From Cohnella ginsengisoli (lineage in GTDB: Bacteria > Bacillota > Bacilli > Paenibacillales > Paenibacillaceae), in contig NZ_JAPDHZ010000006.1 in the NCBI RefSeq assembly GCF_029525555.1, forward strand, positions 620,001 through 684,000: a stretch of DNA of 64,000 nucleotides, in the 5' to 3' direction. Positions 28,968 through 38,961 of the stretch are shown piece after piece (position 1 is the stretch's first letter; every line of letters starts with the position of its first letter). The position numbers were made by a program, and so were the translations under genes. Below the pieces are notes generated by a model. It was not told the DNA's origin. It saw only the letters and a list, made by a program, of their open reading frames with translations, and made no database searches.

Positions 28968-29738
28968 AAAGATCCAAGAGATTTATGCCTATCGACAGAT
29001 GCTTGAAAGTCTGGTCCTTACAGACTTACGTACAAGATATAAGGGTTCTTTTTTTAGGTTTCTTGTGGACTCTACTGAACCCGGTATTAATGCTTATTGT
29101 GTATTCCATAGTTTTTAAATATGTCGTACGAATTGAAATGGAAAACTACACCGCATTTTTATTCATCGGATTAATTACATGGAATATCTTAAGCCAGTCA
29201 ATAGTAGCCGGAGCTGGAGTTATTGTTAGAAATGCCGGTTTAATCAAAAAAAATTTATTTCCCTAAGGAACTTCTCCCATTATCTGTAGTGATTGGGGGG
29301 GTTCTTAATTACTTTTTTAGCCTCATTGTATTAGTTGTCATTTTATTGTTTAGCAAAATTAGCATGGGATGGCCTTTGTTTTTATTCCCTATCATTCTTC
29401 TTATTATGTTTTTATTTACTACATCCTTAACATTTGTGATTTCTGCCTTGCACGTATATTTTCGCGATCTAGAGCATATTGTAGGGATTCTTGTAATGGT
29501 CTGGTTTTATTTAACTCCAATTGTTTTTCCAGAGAGTATGATCCCTAAAGAACTAGAGTATATTTTTAATGCAAATCCGATGACAATTATCATTACGAGT
29601 TTTCAAGACCTTTTGTATTATAACCAAACTCCTCCCATTTTTGAACTGGGAATAGGACTATTGGTCTCATTCATAATGTTTTTCATTTCACTAATGCTGT
29701 TTCAACGTTTAAGCCGAAAATTTGCAGAAGTTATCTAA
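28960..29738 (+). CDS. ABC-2 type polysaccharide export permease (Wzm/TagG-like, two frameshifts)
   Basis: The corrected 258-residue protein has the six membrane segments of polysaccharide exporters (SFLGFLWTLLNPVLMLIVYS, ENYTAFLFIGLITWN, LLPLSVVIGGVLNYFFSL). It forms the membrane channel that moves the lipid-linked glycan outward with the ATPase encoded next. Two indels are needed: T7 at 29049-29055 (giving RYKGSFLGFLWTL after removal of one T) and A8 at 29246-29253 (giving LIKKIYFPKELLPL after removal of one A). The length becomes exactly 259 codons including the stop. ATG 28960 has AAAGGAG upstream. Confidence 0.87.
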
Positions 29739-29750
29739 GGGGTCGAAGTT

Positions 29751-30984
29751 ATGGATGCAATAGAAGTTAGAACTGTAACAAAGACATTTAAATTATATAA
29801 GGATAGAGCATTTACGCTCAAAGAGAGAATCCTAGGACGCAAAAATAAAGTAGAAACATTTACAGCACTCCATAATGTTTCGTTAAATATTATCAAAGGA
29901 CAAACAGTTGGTTTGCTAGGAAGAAATGGATCGGGAAAAAGCACATTGTTAAAACTTTTAACCGGTATTCTTTACCCGGACCAAGGTGAAATTCAAGTGA
30001 AGGGAAAAATTTCAAGTCTTCTTGAACTAGGAGCGGGATTCCAACCGGAATTCACGGGTAGAGAAAATGTTTTTATGAATGCTGCAATACTAGGACTGAC
30101 TAAAAAAGGAAATAAAGGAAAAGTTTAATGATATTTTAAGCTTTTCAGAGTTAGACGATTTTATTGATAATCCTGTGCGAACCTATTCATCTGGTATGTA
30201 CATGCGGTTAGCTTTCTCTGTAGCTATTATGGTTGAACCAGACGTATTATTAATTGATGAAGTTCTTGCGGTTGGTGATTCTGCCTTTCAGCAAAAATGT
30301 ATGGAGCAATTGATCAAGCTTAAAACCAAGGGTACTACAATAGTATTTGTTTCTCATGACTTAGGTGCTATGAAACGTTTATGCGATAGAGTTATCTGGA
30401 TTCACGATAGTAAGATCGTAAGCGATGGAAAACCTAAAGATACAATTGATAAATATTTAGAGTTTCTAGGTGAAGAGGAGAATAAGCGGCTCCTTGGAGA
30501 AAAACACTCTAGTCAAGAAGAAGAATCGTCTAAGATTGGCTTAGACTCACCCTTAATTACTGATAATAAAATAAAGATTATGAACGTCAGGTTAACAAAT
30601 GAGATCGGAGAGGAAAAAATTTCCTTTATGTCAGGAGATACAGCTTGTATTAAAATTAATTACCGAGCAATAACAAAAGTAAATAATCCCATATTTAGTT
30701 TGACAATATCTAACTTGGAGGGAATTACTTGCTATAGCACGAGCACTCTAATAGATCATTTAAATATAGCTGAGATTGTTAGTGATGAAATAGGCTCAAT
30801 TCAGTTTTATATTCCATCACTAGACTTGGTAGCAAACACCTATTTAATTTCAGCGTCAATATTAAATGAAAGCGGTTATGTTTATGACGTTTTCGAAGAG
30901 GGGACAGCCCTTAAAGTATCGAGTTTATCGGAAGATGTTGGGATTGTAAAACTTAAACATGCTTGGAAATTGGAAAGAGGATGA
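29751..30984 (+). CDS. Polysaccharide export ATPase with C-terminal Wzt-type domain (one frameshift)
   Basis: The corrected 410-residue protein has a nucleotide-binding domain (Walker A GRNGSGKST near residue 62, ABC signature YSSGMYMRL, Walker B VLLIDEVLAVGD) and an extended C-terminal beta domain from about residue 265 (IKINYRAITKVNNPIFSL, GSIQFYIPSLDLVANTYLI). In O-antigen exporters this C-terminal domain binds the modified non-reducing end of the glycan, so this transporter probably reads chain ends. The frame breaks at A6 30102-30107; removing one A gives LGLTKKEIKEKFNDILSF. ATG 29751 follows AAGGGG, 12 bases after the permease. Confidence 0.88.
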
Positions 30985-30988
30985 TCCG

Positions 30989-31504
30989 GTGGAAAAGGAC
31001 TTTTTAAATCGTATAAATAAAAAAATGAGAGAGCTTGCTTTGCCGGGTCAAGAAGAAACCTATTCTGACCGATATTCAATCTCAGGTCGATTTGATGCTC
31101 TACTTAAACAGAACAACCTATTGTGGAATATACCTACGGTTGAAATATTTACTTCTCATAGAAGATATTTAGGTAAATATATTGTGATTGCTAAGAAAAC
31201 GATACGAAAAATTTTGTATGGTATTATATACATTCCATTAATACAACAACGAGAATTTAATGGCTCAGTCACCCGTTCAATTAATGAAATGGTAAATGTA
31301 CAAAATGAAATGATTTCGCGGTTGATGGCTAGCGATAGTGAAAACAAACATTTAATATACCAAGTGGAACGGCTGACTAAAGAAAACGAACGGCTGCAAA
31401 AAGAAATGGCTAGTTTATTAAAGATAAATCACTCTCGTATTGTTAAATCGAGAAGAATTGCCAAAGGAATAAAGTCTGTTGGCAGGAGGCCATATAATAA
31501 ATGA
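30989..31504 (+). CDS. Protein of unknown function with C-terminal coiled coil
   Basis: This 171-residue protein starts at GTG 30989, preceded by AAAGAGG. The N-terminal part (YSDRYSISGRFDALLKQ) and a middle hydrophobic-basic segment (KKTIRKILYGIIYIPLIQQ, then FNGSVTRSINEM) resemble regions I associate with N-termini of glycosyltransferases or methyltransferases in glycan clusters. No catalytic domain is present. Residues about 115-150 form a clear coiled coil, and the C-terminus is basic. It overlaps the next glycosyltransferase by four bases (ATGA). A scaffold or chain-length role is possible but speculative. Confidence 0.7.
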   Translation: MEKDFLNRINKKMRELALPGQEETYSDRYSISGRFDALLKQNNLLWNIPTVEIFTSHRRYLGKYIVIAKKTIRKILYGIIYIPLIQQREFNGSVTRSINEMVNVQNEMISRLMASDSENKHLIYQVERLTKENERLQKEMASLLKINHSRIVKSRRIAKGIKSVGRRPYNK

Positions 31505-32549
31505 GAAAAAAGAAAATTGCCATTTGTGCTGTTCAAGTTCCTTTTAATTATGGAGGAGCCGAAGTATTAGTCGAAGAGTTAAATAAGCAATTAAGATTAA
31601 GAAATTTTGATAGCGAAATCATAAATATTCCCTTTAAATGGTACCCAAAAGAACGGTTGATCAATGAAGCGTTTATCTGGAGTATGATGGATTTGACAGA
31701 AAGTAATGGCGAAAAAATAGACATGGTAATTTGTACAAAGTACCCCTCATATATCGTCAAGCATCCGAATAAAGTAGTTTGGTTGTTTCATCAGCATAGA
31801 AGTATTTATGAGTTGTTGGGGACTTCTTATTCTGAGTTTAGTCAAACAAGTGACGACTTGAAAATTATTAATCATGTTAGAGACATTGATAATAAGTTTC
31901 TCTCTCAGGCCAATCAGTTGTTTGCAATTTCTCAAAACGTTAAAGACCGACTTCTAAAGTATAATCAAATTGAAAGTGAAGTCTTATATCCTCCTACAAA
32001 ACACGAAGGAAAATATAAATCTGCTGAAAGCCAGGATTACATTTTTCGGCGGGTAGACTTGATCCGATGAAACGGAATGAGCTACTTATTAAATCGTTAA
32101 AATATGTAGATAAGAAATATAAGCTTCTGATTGCCGGCAAGGGTAAAGATGAAGAGAATCTACGAAAGCTTGTTGAAAAAGAGGGGCAAAGTCAACGAGT
32201 ACAATTCCTTGGTTATATCAGCGATGAAGAGTTAATCGATTACTATGCCCATTCAAGTCTGATTTATTTTGCCCCAAAAGATGAGGACTATGGATATATT
32301 ACAATTGAGGCGTTCAAAAGTTCTAAACCCGTTGTAACAACAAACGATTCCGGTGGTGTCTTAGAGTTCGTTAAACATAATAAAAGTGGGTTGGTTTTAA
32401 ACCCAGATCCTAAAGAAATAGGCACTGAGATGAATAAGTTGTTAAATAATCAATCCCTATTAAAGCAATACGGGCAAAATGGTCATGAAATCGTATCTGA
32501 TATAAATTGGGATTTTGTAATTGAAGAGCTCACCAAGAGTTTAAAGTGA
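31501..32549 (+). CDS. GT4 family glycosyltransferase (one frameshift)
   Basis: The corrected protein has 349 residues and a GT-B fold: an N-terminal domain with VPFNYGGAEVLVEEL, and a C-terminal GT1/GT4 domain with FSAGRLDPMKRNELLIK, LLIAGKGKDEENL and EDYGYITIEAFKSSKPVVTTNDSGG (the E-x7-E region of retaining enzymes). The break at 32042-32046 differs from the others: the T5 run must gain one T to join QDYIF to SAGRLDPMKRNE. ATG 31501 follows GGCAGGAGG and overlaps the previous stop. Donor and acceptor sugars are unknown. Confidence 0.86.
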
Positions 32550-32559
32550 GGGATTTTTC

Positions 32560-33939
32560 ATGAAGATTGCTTATTTATCGCCACTGAATCCTCAACGTTC
32601 TGGAATCTCCGATTATAGCGAGGAGTTGCTTAAAGAACTGCTTGAGTTTGCAGATATAGACTTGTTCGTGGAAGGGTTTTGGCCTGATTCATCGTTCATA
32701 AAACAAAACTTTAGAGTGAATTCAATTTCAAGTTTTACGAAAAGCGAATACTCTACATATGATGAAGTGATTTATCATATTGGCAACAATGTAAATTTTC
32801 ATGAACATATATATGCATGTGCATTAAAGTATCCAGGCATTGTAGTGTTACATGATTATTCAATCCACGATTTTATAATCAATCTTACTGTAGGAAAAGG
32901 CGATTGGGAGAGCTATCTTCATGAGATGTACTATAATTATGGAGACGAAGGGGTCTACCTAGCGAGAAATGCTTCTCAAGGTAAAAGCGGTTTGATGTGG
33001 GGTACTGATAAAACCCTGCAATATCCTTTAAACAAGAGACTAATTGATTCTTCAAAAGGTATGATAGTCCATTCAAAAGTCGCTTATGATGGAATTATTC
33101 AAACGAAAGAAAGTGCATTTGTTCAGTATGCTCCATTGTTTACAAATGATATAAAGGTGATCAGCGAGACGGATAAGTTAGATCTACGCAATAAATATAA
33201 CGTTAAGCCAGATATTTTTATATTTGCTTCATTTGGTTATGTGACAAAGGTTAAGAGAATATCTGCTGTACTTCATGTATTGAATAAGCTAAAAAATAAT
33301 GGATATAAAAATTTTGCATATTTAATTGTTGGTGAGAAAGAGCAGGGCTACGATGAAATAGAGCAGTTGGTAAAAAAATATAAGTTGCAAGATGAATGTA
33401 AGTTAGTCGGCTTCGTCGATTTGGAGGTCTTTAAAGACTATATTAAATTATCCGATGTATGCATAAATCTTCGTTATCCAACACAAGGAGAAACCTCTGC
33501 AAGTCTTCTGAGAATATTGGGCTATGGGAAACCTGCAATAGTAAGTAATATAGGTTCTTTCTCTGAATTTCCGGACGATTGCACGATTAAGATTAGATGT
33601 GAGTCGGAAAAAGATGAAGGTGAAGATTTATTTAATGCAATGGTATTATTTTTGACGGACAAAAACATGGTGACTGAGATGGGTAAAAACGCAATTAACA
33701 CTATAGTAAATCATCATTCGGTTAAGAACACTTCAGATGCCTACTTACAAGCTGTTTTAGCAATAAGGGAAAACCGCGCATTTACAGGTGAACCAAGATT
33801 TTATTTTGATTATATTGATAATTTTGTACTAAGCTCAAAAGATATAATGGATTATTCTATGGAGTTCAGAGAGAATGTAGCAAAAAACTTCTCCGAGTTT
33901 ATTGAGAAAAAAGGAGGAGCTGATAGCAGTGAAGTCTAA
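32560..33939 (+). CDS. GT4 family glycosyltransferase with C-terminal extension
   Basis: This 459-residue GT-B protein begins with IAYLSPLNPQRSGISDYSEEL, typical of GT4 enzymes near mannosyl/rhamnosyl transferases. It has IVVLHDYSIHDFI and a C-terminal domain with IFIFASFGYVTKVKR, KLVGFVDLEVFKDYI, and INLRYPTQGETSASLLRIL, where the Glu of GETSASL is the expected catalytic-region residue. About 60 residues extend past the usual end. ATG 32560 follows GAGGG, ten bases after the previous stop. It probably adds one of the repeat sugars; the sugar is not inferable. Confidence 0.88.
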   Translation: MKIAYLSPLNPQRSGISDYSEELLKELLEFADIDLFVEGFWPDSSFIKQNFRVNSISSFTKSEYSTYDEVIYHIGNNVNFHEHIYACALKYPGIVVLHDYSIHDFIINLTVGKGDWESYLHEMYYNYGDEGVYLARNASQGKSGLMWGTDKTLQYPLNKRLIDSSKGMIVHSKVAYDGIIQTKESAFVQYAPLFTNDIKVISETDKLDLRNKYNVKPDIFIFASFGYVTKVKRISAVLHVLNKLKNNGYKNFAYLIVGEKEQGYDEIEQLVKKYKLQDECKLVGFVDLEVFKDYIKLSDVCINLRYPTQGETSASLLRILGYGKPAIVSNIGSFSEFPDDCTIKIRCESEKDEGEDLFNAMVLFLTDKNMVTEMGKNAINTIVNHHSVKNTSDAYLQAVLAIRENRAFTGEPRFYFDYIDNFVLSSKDIMDYSMEFRENVAKNFSEFIEKKGGADSSEV

Positions 33940-35559
33940 GCTATTAACTTCAAAAAGTGTTCCTTGGATTCTCTCGCTTTTCGTTATGGTTTTTACCTTG
34001 TGGGTTCTTATTGTAAATAATCAACGTAGCTTTAATGGTCATATGTGGGGTTCGCTTTTGCCGGGTGCGACCTTTGGTGTTCCTGAAGTCTCTAAAGCAA
34101 TTGGGATGTATCCAGTAACTCAAGTAGGTTGGGATGGACAATTTTATTATAATATCTCTAATGACCTGCTCGGAAATACTGATGTACCTGCTCATATTGA
34201 TAGTCCATCATATCGCTATCAACGAATTACTGTACCATTGTTGGCCAATTTATTATCTAAATTGCTAGGATACTATAGTTATACACCTCCATTGGTGTTT
34301 CATCTCGTCCAAATCTTACTTATGGGTTTAGCAATTTACATTTTATCAAGTTTTCTTATTAAGAAAGGAATTAGTCCGTATTATAGTCTGTTTTGGGGGC
34401 TCTCTATAAACTCAATAAATACCCTACTTCATGGTCTCACAGATGCTTCTGCAGATTCGCTATTTATAATTAGTTTGATACTTATACTTGAAAAAAGGTA
34501 TAACTTATACGTTCTCGCAGCAAGTTTGCTCTTGTTAAATCGTGAAGGATATGCAGTATTTGCGGCTGTAGTATTTATTCTTGCTTTCTTCGGAAAACTC
34601 GAAGTGCTTCAAAAATTTAAACTGTCTTCTATTAAGTTTGCAATTCCAGGAATTCTGTTAATTGTTTGGTACGCTTATGTGACCATTCACTTCGGGCAAA
34701 CCCCTTCCTCTCAAGCCCATGGTATGACAAGTTGGTTTGGGAAAGGGTGGTTGGTTAATACCGCTAAAAGTTATAGTGCGGGCAATAATAAGGAAGTATT
34801 TATTCATTTGGTTGCCATCTGCTTCCTAGTTTTTGCTACGTTTCTTTCCTACATGGCTGCTAGAAAAAATGTTATTTGGTACTCTGTATTAGCTTATATA
34901 GTATTACTCTGGCATTTAGGAATGGGTGCTACAGATATATTCGGAAACTATTTAAAGGTGTTGGTTGTTTTGGGCGTTTTGTTTGTGACGTTATTTAATG
35001 ATTTTAATAGATGGTATAAAATTGTATTGATAGCGTTGATGAGCTTGATAGTGGTTCCTAGTTCAATTTTTATGCTAAAAAACAATGTTGTGGAAGCAAC
35101 TACATGGCAATATGTCGGTTTCAAGGCAGATCCGAAAATTCAGGATAAGCCAGTTGAGAATCTAACAAATTTTAATAGTGAGATAAAGGTGTTAGGACAA
35201 ATACCGTCCTTTGTTATTCCTACTTGGTACGCGGGTAAAAATGATGTGGAACTAAAAGTACAGGTTAAAAATACAGGAAATGAGGTTTGGAGGGGGGGGA
35301 GCCAGTTGGTAAAGGACAAGTAAATCTTTCATATCATTGGATGAACCAAACTGGAGATAAGTTGCTTGAAGATGGGATTCGAACAGCTCTTAGTGAAAAT
35401 GTTTATCCAAATCAATCGACTGAGAGCAATATGATTATTAAGCTTCCCCAGAAATCTGGCCATTATTTACTCAGACTTTCTTTAGTTCAAGAAGGAGTAT
35501 CTTGGTTTTATCTCGCTGGTGGGGGGTATCTCGATATTCCCGTTAAAGTATTGAAATAA
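33929..35559 (+). CDS. Polytopic membrane protein, GT-C-like, with C-terminal Ig-like domain (one frameshift)
   Basis: About 543 residues after correction. Around ten membrane segments fill residues 10-400. The first external loop has GWDGQFYYNISND, reminiscent of acidic catalytic loops of GT-C transferases that use polyprenyl-phosphate sugars. The C-terminal 120 residues form a soluble beta domain (VELKVQVKNTGNEVW, VNLSYHWMNQTGDKLL). The frame breaks in G8 at 35292-35299; either one missing G or two surplus G restores NEVWRG(G)EPVGKGQ. GTG 33929 is chosen because AGGAGG lies upstream; it overlaps the previous gene by 11 bases. Function as an extracytoplasmic glycosyltransferase is inferred. 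Confidence 0.75.
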
Positions 35560-35568
35560 AATAAACTA

Positions 35569-35612
35569 AAACCCGTAAAAGGAGTGTGTGGCGCTCTTTT
35601 TTACGGGTTATA
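35569..35612. terminator. Bidirectional intrinsic terminator between convergent operons
   Basis: AACCCGTAAAA at 35570-35580 pairs with TTTTTTACGGGTT at about 35597-35609 around an inner GAG/CTC. Runs of A on one side and T on the other allow termination in both directions. It sits exactly between the plus-strand glycan genes and the minus-strand operon. Confidence 0.8.
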
Positions 35613-35617
35613 TTATT

Positions 35618-36218
35618 TTATTCGATAGATTGCTCCCACGTCCTTACGTTTATACTCTTCGTACATATTGAGTCAAAACTAATCTTATTCTCTTTATAGT
35701 GTTGTTTGTAAGCTTGAATATCCTCGACTCTACCTTGAAGCTCTGGAGATACCAAGCAGAAGTTAAAGCCTCTATTTTTAAGTACTAAATAAGTTTCTTG
35801 GTCCATTGGAGGCCGCGTAAAGCAATCCACCCAAATCCATTTTACTTTACCTTGCATATTCATGATCGTATCTGCCGCTTCATATTCAGAAAATCGAAGT
35901 GCAATATTGGACTCTCCATGGTTAGTTAATTGGACGATCATGGGGAATGAGCAGTCCAGAAAGAAGTATTTCTTAATATTATACTTTTTGATCAGTTCTA
36001 GTACCTTCCACTCAATTCGTTCACTTTTTTATATTCAAGATCATCGTTCCATGCTGATAGTGCTTCAGATATTCTTCAAAATCCTCTCCGTCAGTAAAAG
36101 GATCGTGTTGAAGAATCAGCCGGTCACCATAATCCCTCAGATCAAGCTCGACTCCGTATTCATGAGGTACCATCTTTAGCTCTGCTACGGTATTAATTCG
36201 ATGCGCGATATACTCCAC
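35618..36218 (-). CDS. Glycerophosphodiester phosphodiesterase-like protein (one frameshift)
   Basis: The corrected protein has 199 residues and resembles the GDPD/PI-PLC-like TIM-barrel family: AHRINT near the start, the acidic VELDLR, LQHDPF and, after repair, MILNIKSERIEWKVLEL. The usual family active site includes HR near the start, ExD and H; HR, E-x-D (VELDLRD) and H (QHDPF) are all visible. It is shorter than secreted GDPDs (about 240-300) and has no signal peptide, so it is cytoplasmic. One surplus base in the T6 run 36025-36030 (plus strand) breaks the frame. It is the last gene of the minus-strand operon; its substrate is unknown. Confidence 0.78.
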
Positions 36219-36238
36219 GTTTCAGCTCTCCCTTCAAT

Positions 36239-36920
36239 TTAAAGCTGTATTGCAAGGTTCTTTTTTACAAACTTCCATTTACTCGCTAATCCGGTATTCC
36301 AACTGGATTGTCCATGTATGCGCTCTGGAAATATCACATCGAAGCGTGACACGTGAATCCCATTTTTGCGAGCCATATAGAGTGCATAAAGATCTAAGGA
36401 GAAATCGTGGGGGGGGATTTTCCCAAGACTCAAAGAATGTGCGATGAAAGACATTTGGCTGCGCATTAATATCATGAAGCGATTTGCCCATATAAATGGT
36501 TTCAAAAAGGCTCATGCCAGATGTGAATATCTGATCAAATAAAGGCCGGTTCTTCCGGTTTCCCTTTACATATACCCGTTCAGGGTTGACGGATGCCTCT
36601 ATAATGTGGAGGGCTTTAAGTAAATCTGCCGGATCAGTCTGCATATCCGCATGCGTCCATCCAATAAATTCGCCACGTGTTGCGGCTAGTCCAGATAAGA
36701 TTCCAAATCCATATCCTTGATTCTTCTCAACCCGTACAGTGTGAGCAAATGAATAGTGAGGAATCAGCGTTTCAAGAACCTGTTGGCTGTTATCAACCGA
36801 GCCATTATTGACGAGAATTACCTCGATATCATCCCGATTTATAAAGTTTGCAAATCGTTCAAGTATCAAAGGGATGTTTTTCTCTTCATTATAACAAGGG
36901 ACAACGATCGAGAGCTTCAT
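36239..36920 (-). CDS. GT2 glycosyltransferase of the dolichol-phosphate-mannose-synthase type (one frameshift)
   Basis: The corrected 226-residue protein has a GT-A domain: LSIVVPCYNEEKNIPLI at the N-terminus, VILVNNGSVDNS, and WTHADMQTDP holding the DxD-like metal site. It lacks the C-terminal membrane helices of some polyprenyl-phosphate sugar synthases, but the sequence is of that type. It overlaps the GtrA gene by four bases, and GT2 plus GtrA is the known pair that makes and flips undecaprenyl-phosphate sugars. The frame breaks at G8 36409-36416 (plus strand); removing one base joins FESWENPP to HDFSLDLYALYMARKNG. The donor sugar is unknown. Confidence 0.85.
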
Positions 36921-37289
36921 GACTTCTTAAACACCCACCATTTCTGTCCGATAAAATTGAGAGTTGTGCTTGTGCCTGTGGCGGCCAGGAAGGCCAATAA
37001 ATAAGCCTCCCTCACTATTTGCAAAGATAAGTGGTTGACGGCGATATTGGCACCTAGCGTGCAGAGATATAAGGCCATAAACTTAAAAATCTTTGAAGAT
37101 TTATGAGTAGTCTCTTCAAAAGTCCATTTTTTGTTTAGCAGATAAGCGACGATCGTCCCACAGATAAAGGATATGGCTTTGGCAATACTAGGAGCTATAA
37201 ATTCTTTAAGTAGAAAATAGACAATGGTATCCACAAGCACGGATAAACAACCGACTATTATAAATCGAAGCGCCTGTTTTTTTTAGCAT
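36917..37289 (-). CDS. GtrA family flippase-like membrane protein (one frameshift near the start)
   Basis: The corrected protein has 123 residues and four membrane segments (FIIVGCLSVLVDTIVYFLL, IAKAISFICGTIVAYLLNKKWTF, FMALYLCTLGANIAVNHL, YLLAFLAATGTSTTLNF). The NKKWTF and QKWWVF phrases are GtrA/DPMS-membrane-anchor hallmarks. GtrA proteins are thought to flip undecaprenyl-phosphate-linked sugars. The ATG at 37289-37287 overlaps the previous stop (TGATG). The T8 run 37277-37284 (plus strand) needs one base less so that MLKKQALRF joins the rest. Confidence 0.85.
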
Positions 37290-38940
37290 CAGACAGGGTT
37301 TTCTTGAGAGAATCGGAAATACTGATCATTAAGCGCCTCAGCCTTATCTTTAGCGACTGTCGGATCGGCAAACAAATTGTATGGATGCCAATCGCACTTA
37401 TGGAAAAAGCTCTGCCAATAAACGAACGTTCGATAGTCGTTCGGCGTTCCCCAGCAAATATAATCGTCGGTCTCAATAACCTTTACGTTCAGGCCCATCT
37501 CTACCAATTCATTCAGAGTGGAGTCGACATAGAATTCGCCATTTACGCGAATGTTTTTCTCCTTCATTCGTTCTAATGCGTCAACCAGGTATTGTGCCTT
37601 TTTTAAAGCAGAATGCACCTACAACTGCGTGATCCCGGCCGGGATTGTCGCTAATCGGAACTTTTACGCTGACGCGCTTCACGCTTCCAGCTGCGTCAAC
37701 ATCGATCCAGCCATACATCTGAGGATTATTAATGCTGGAGACATGATCACGGAACGTCCAAGCCATTGCATCGATAGTGTCATCGGACATATACTGCACA
37801 AATAACTGATGATTGTAAATCATGCCGTTGTCGCAGGCGCCGATTACAACAGGCAGTCCAAGATCCTCGCCTTCCAAACCTGCGACACATGTAGATGCTT
37901 GTCCCTCGGTAATATGGCTTAGTGACAGAATGCGTGCATCGGGATAGGATTCTCTAATATGCTGTTCCAACGGATACCGTTCCAAGTGATCTTCCAGACA
38001 GACAAAAATATTCTTTGCTCCTGAAGGTAAACTGCTGGCAGCTTGTACAACCATCGGCTTGCCAGATACTTCAATCAGCGGCTTAGGATCCGTATAACCT
38101 TCTTTGACGAACCGGCTGCCCGCTCCAGCGAGCGGAATCAAATTGTAACCTTTATGGCTCGATACATAGTTTTCATTTTGCTTGATTATATTTGAAAAGT
38201 AATGAGACCACTCATTGTACTCCGCTACGTCTGCAGGAGTACCCCATTGGAGCATGTGTTGAATTTCAAAAATGGATACTCGCAGGCCGTCCTGAACAAG
38301 CAGATTGTAAATCAGACTAACATAATACTCGCCGCCAAGGTTAATATCGAGATCCACGAGCTTAGGGAAATACTTTTTAACATATGATCCCTTTTTGAAG
38401 TAATAAGTGCCCATCGAGGCATATTCATTCATACGATTATCCGTGAAGGGTTCTTTTTCTTTGATCTCTAACATCCACTGGTTGTCATCGCGCATAAAGG
38501 CATAATTCGTAGTTCCAAGCATATGTGGATGAAAACCCTTATAGGCAGGAACTGCCCCATCTGCTTGACGTCCTCGCGTATGCTCGAGAAAACCCGGATA
38601 GTCCCAGTAACAGGAAAAATCGCAGTAGTTAACGATAATTTCTTCTTCATCATCAATAAAATTATAAGCATAGGAGACGGCAAATACAGGGCCCTTTTTT
38701 ATGGGGGGGGATTGTGATGATATTCCCTTTGGGTGCAATGCGTTCCAGGATGTCCCTCATCGATGTCGATTTTAAATGATCTTCATTGCAGATAAAAGTA
38801 AACTTGGACTCCCCTGGAAACATACGGACAACGTGCTCAATCATAGGTATTCCGTCAATTTCAATTAAGGACTTTGGTATCGTATAACCAGCTTTTAAAA
38901 ATCGATTGCCAAATCCGGACATAGGTATAACGATATGCAT
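37289..38940 (-). CDS. Tandem double nucleotidyltransferase (two frameshifts)
   Basis: The corrected protein has 549 residues and two nucleotidyltransferase domains in series. Domain 1 (about 1-255) starts MHIVIPMSGFGNRFLKAGY and has IPKSLIEIDG and NLGGEYYVSL. Domain 2 (about 262-549) starts YNLIPLAGAGSRFVKEGY, with DPKPLIEVSGKPMV and VNGEFYVDSTLN. Both keep the glycine-rich nucleotide loop and the Lys of PKxLIE, so both may be active; GT-A fold enzymes of this type activate sugar or polyol phosphates with CTP or UTP. The frame breaks near T6 38695-38700 (or the adjacent G8 38703-38710) and at T6 37599-37604; one surplus base each. No binding site is unusual. The product is unknown. Confidence 0.8.
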
Positions 38941-38961
38941 GCGTTAGTTCCTCCTAAATGA

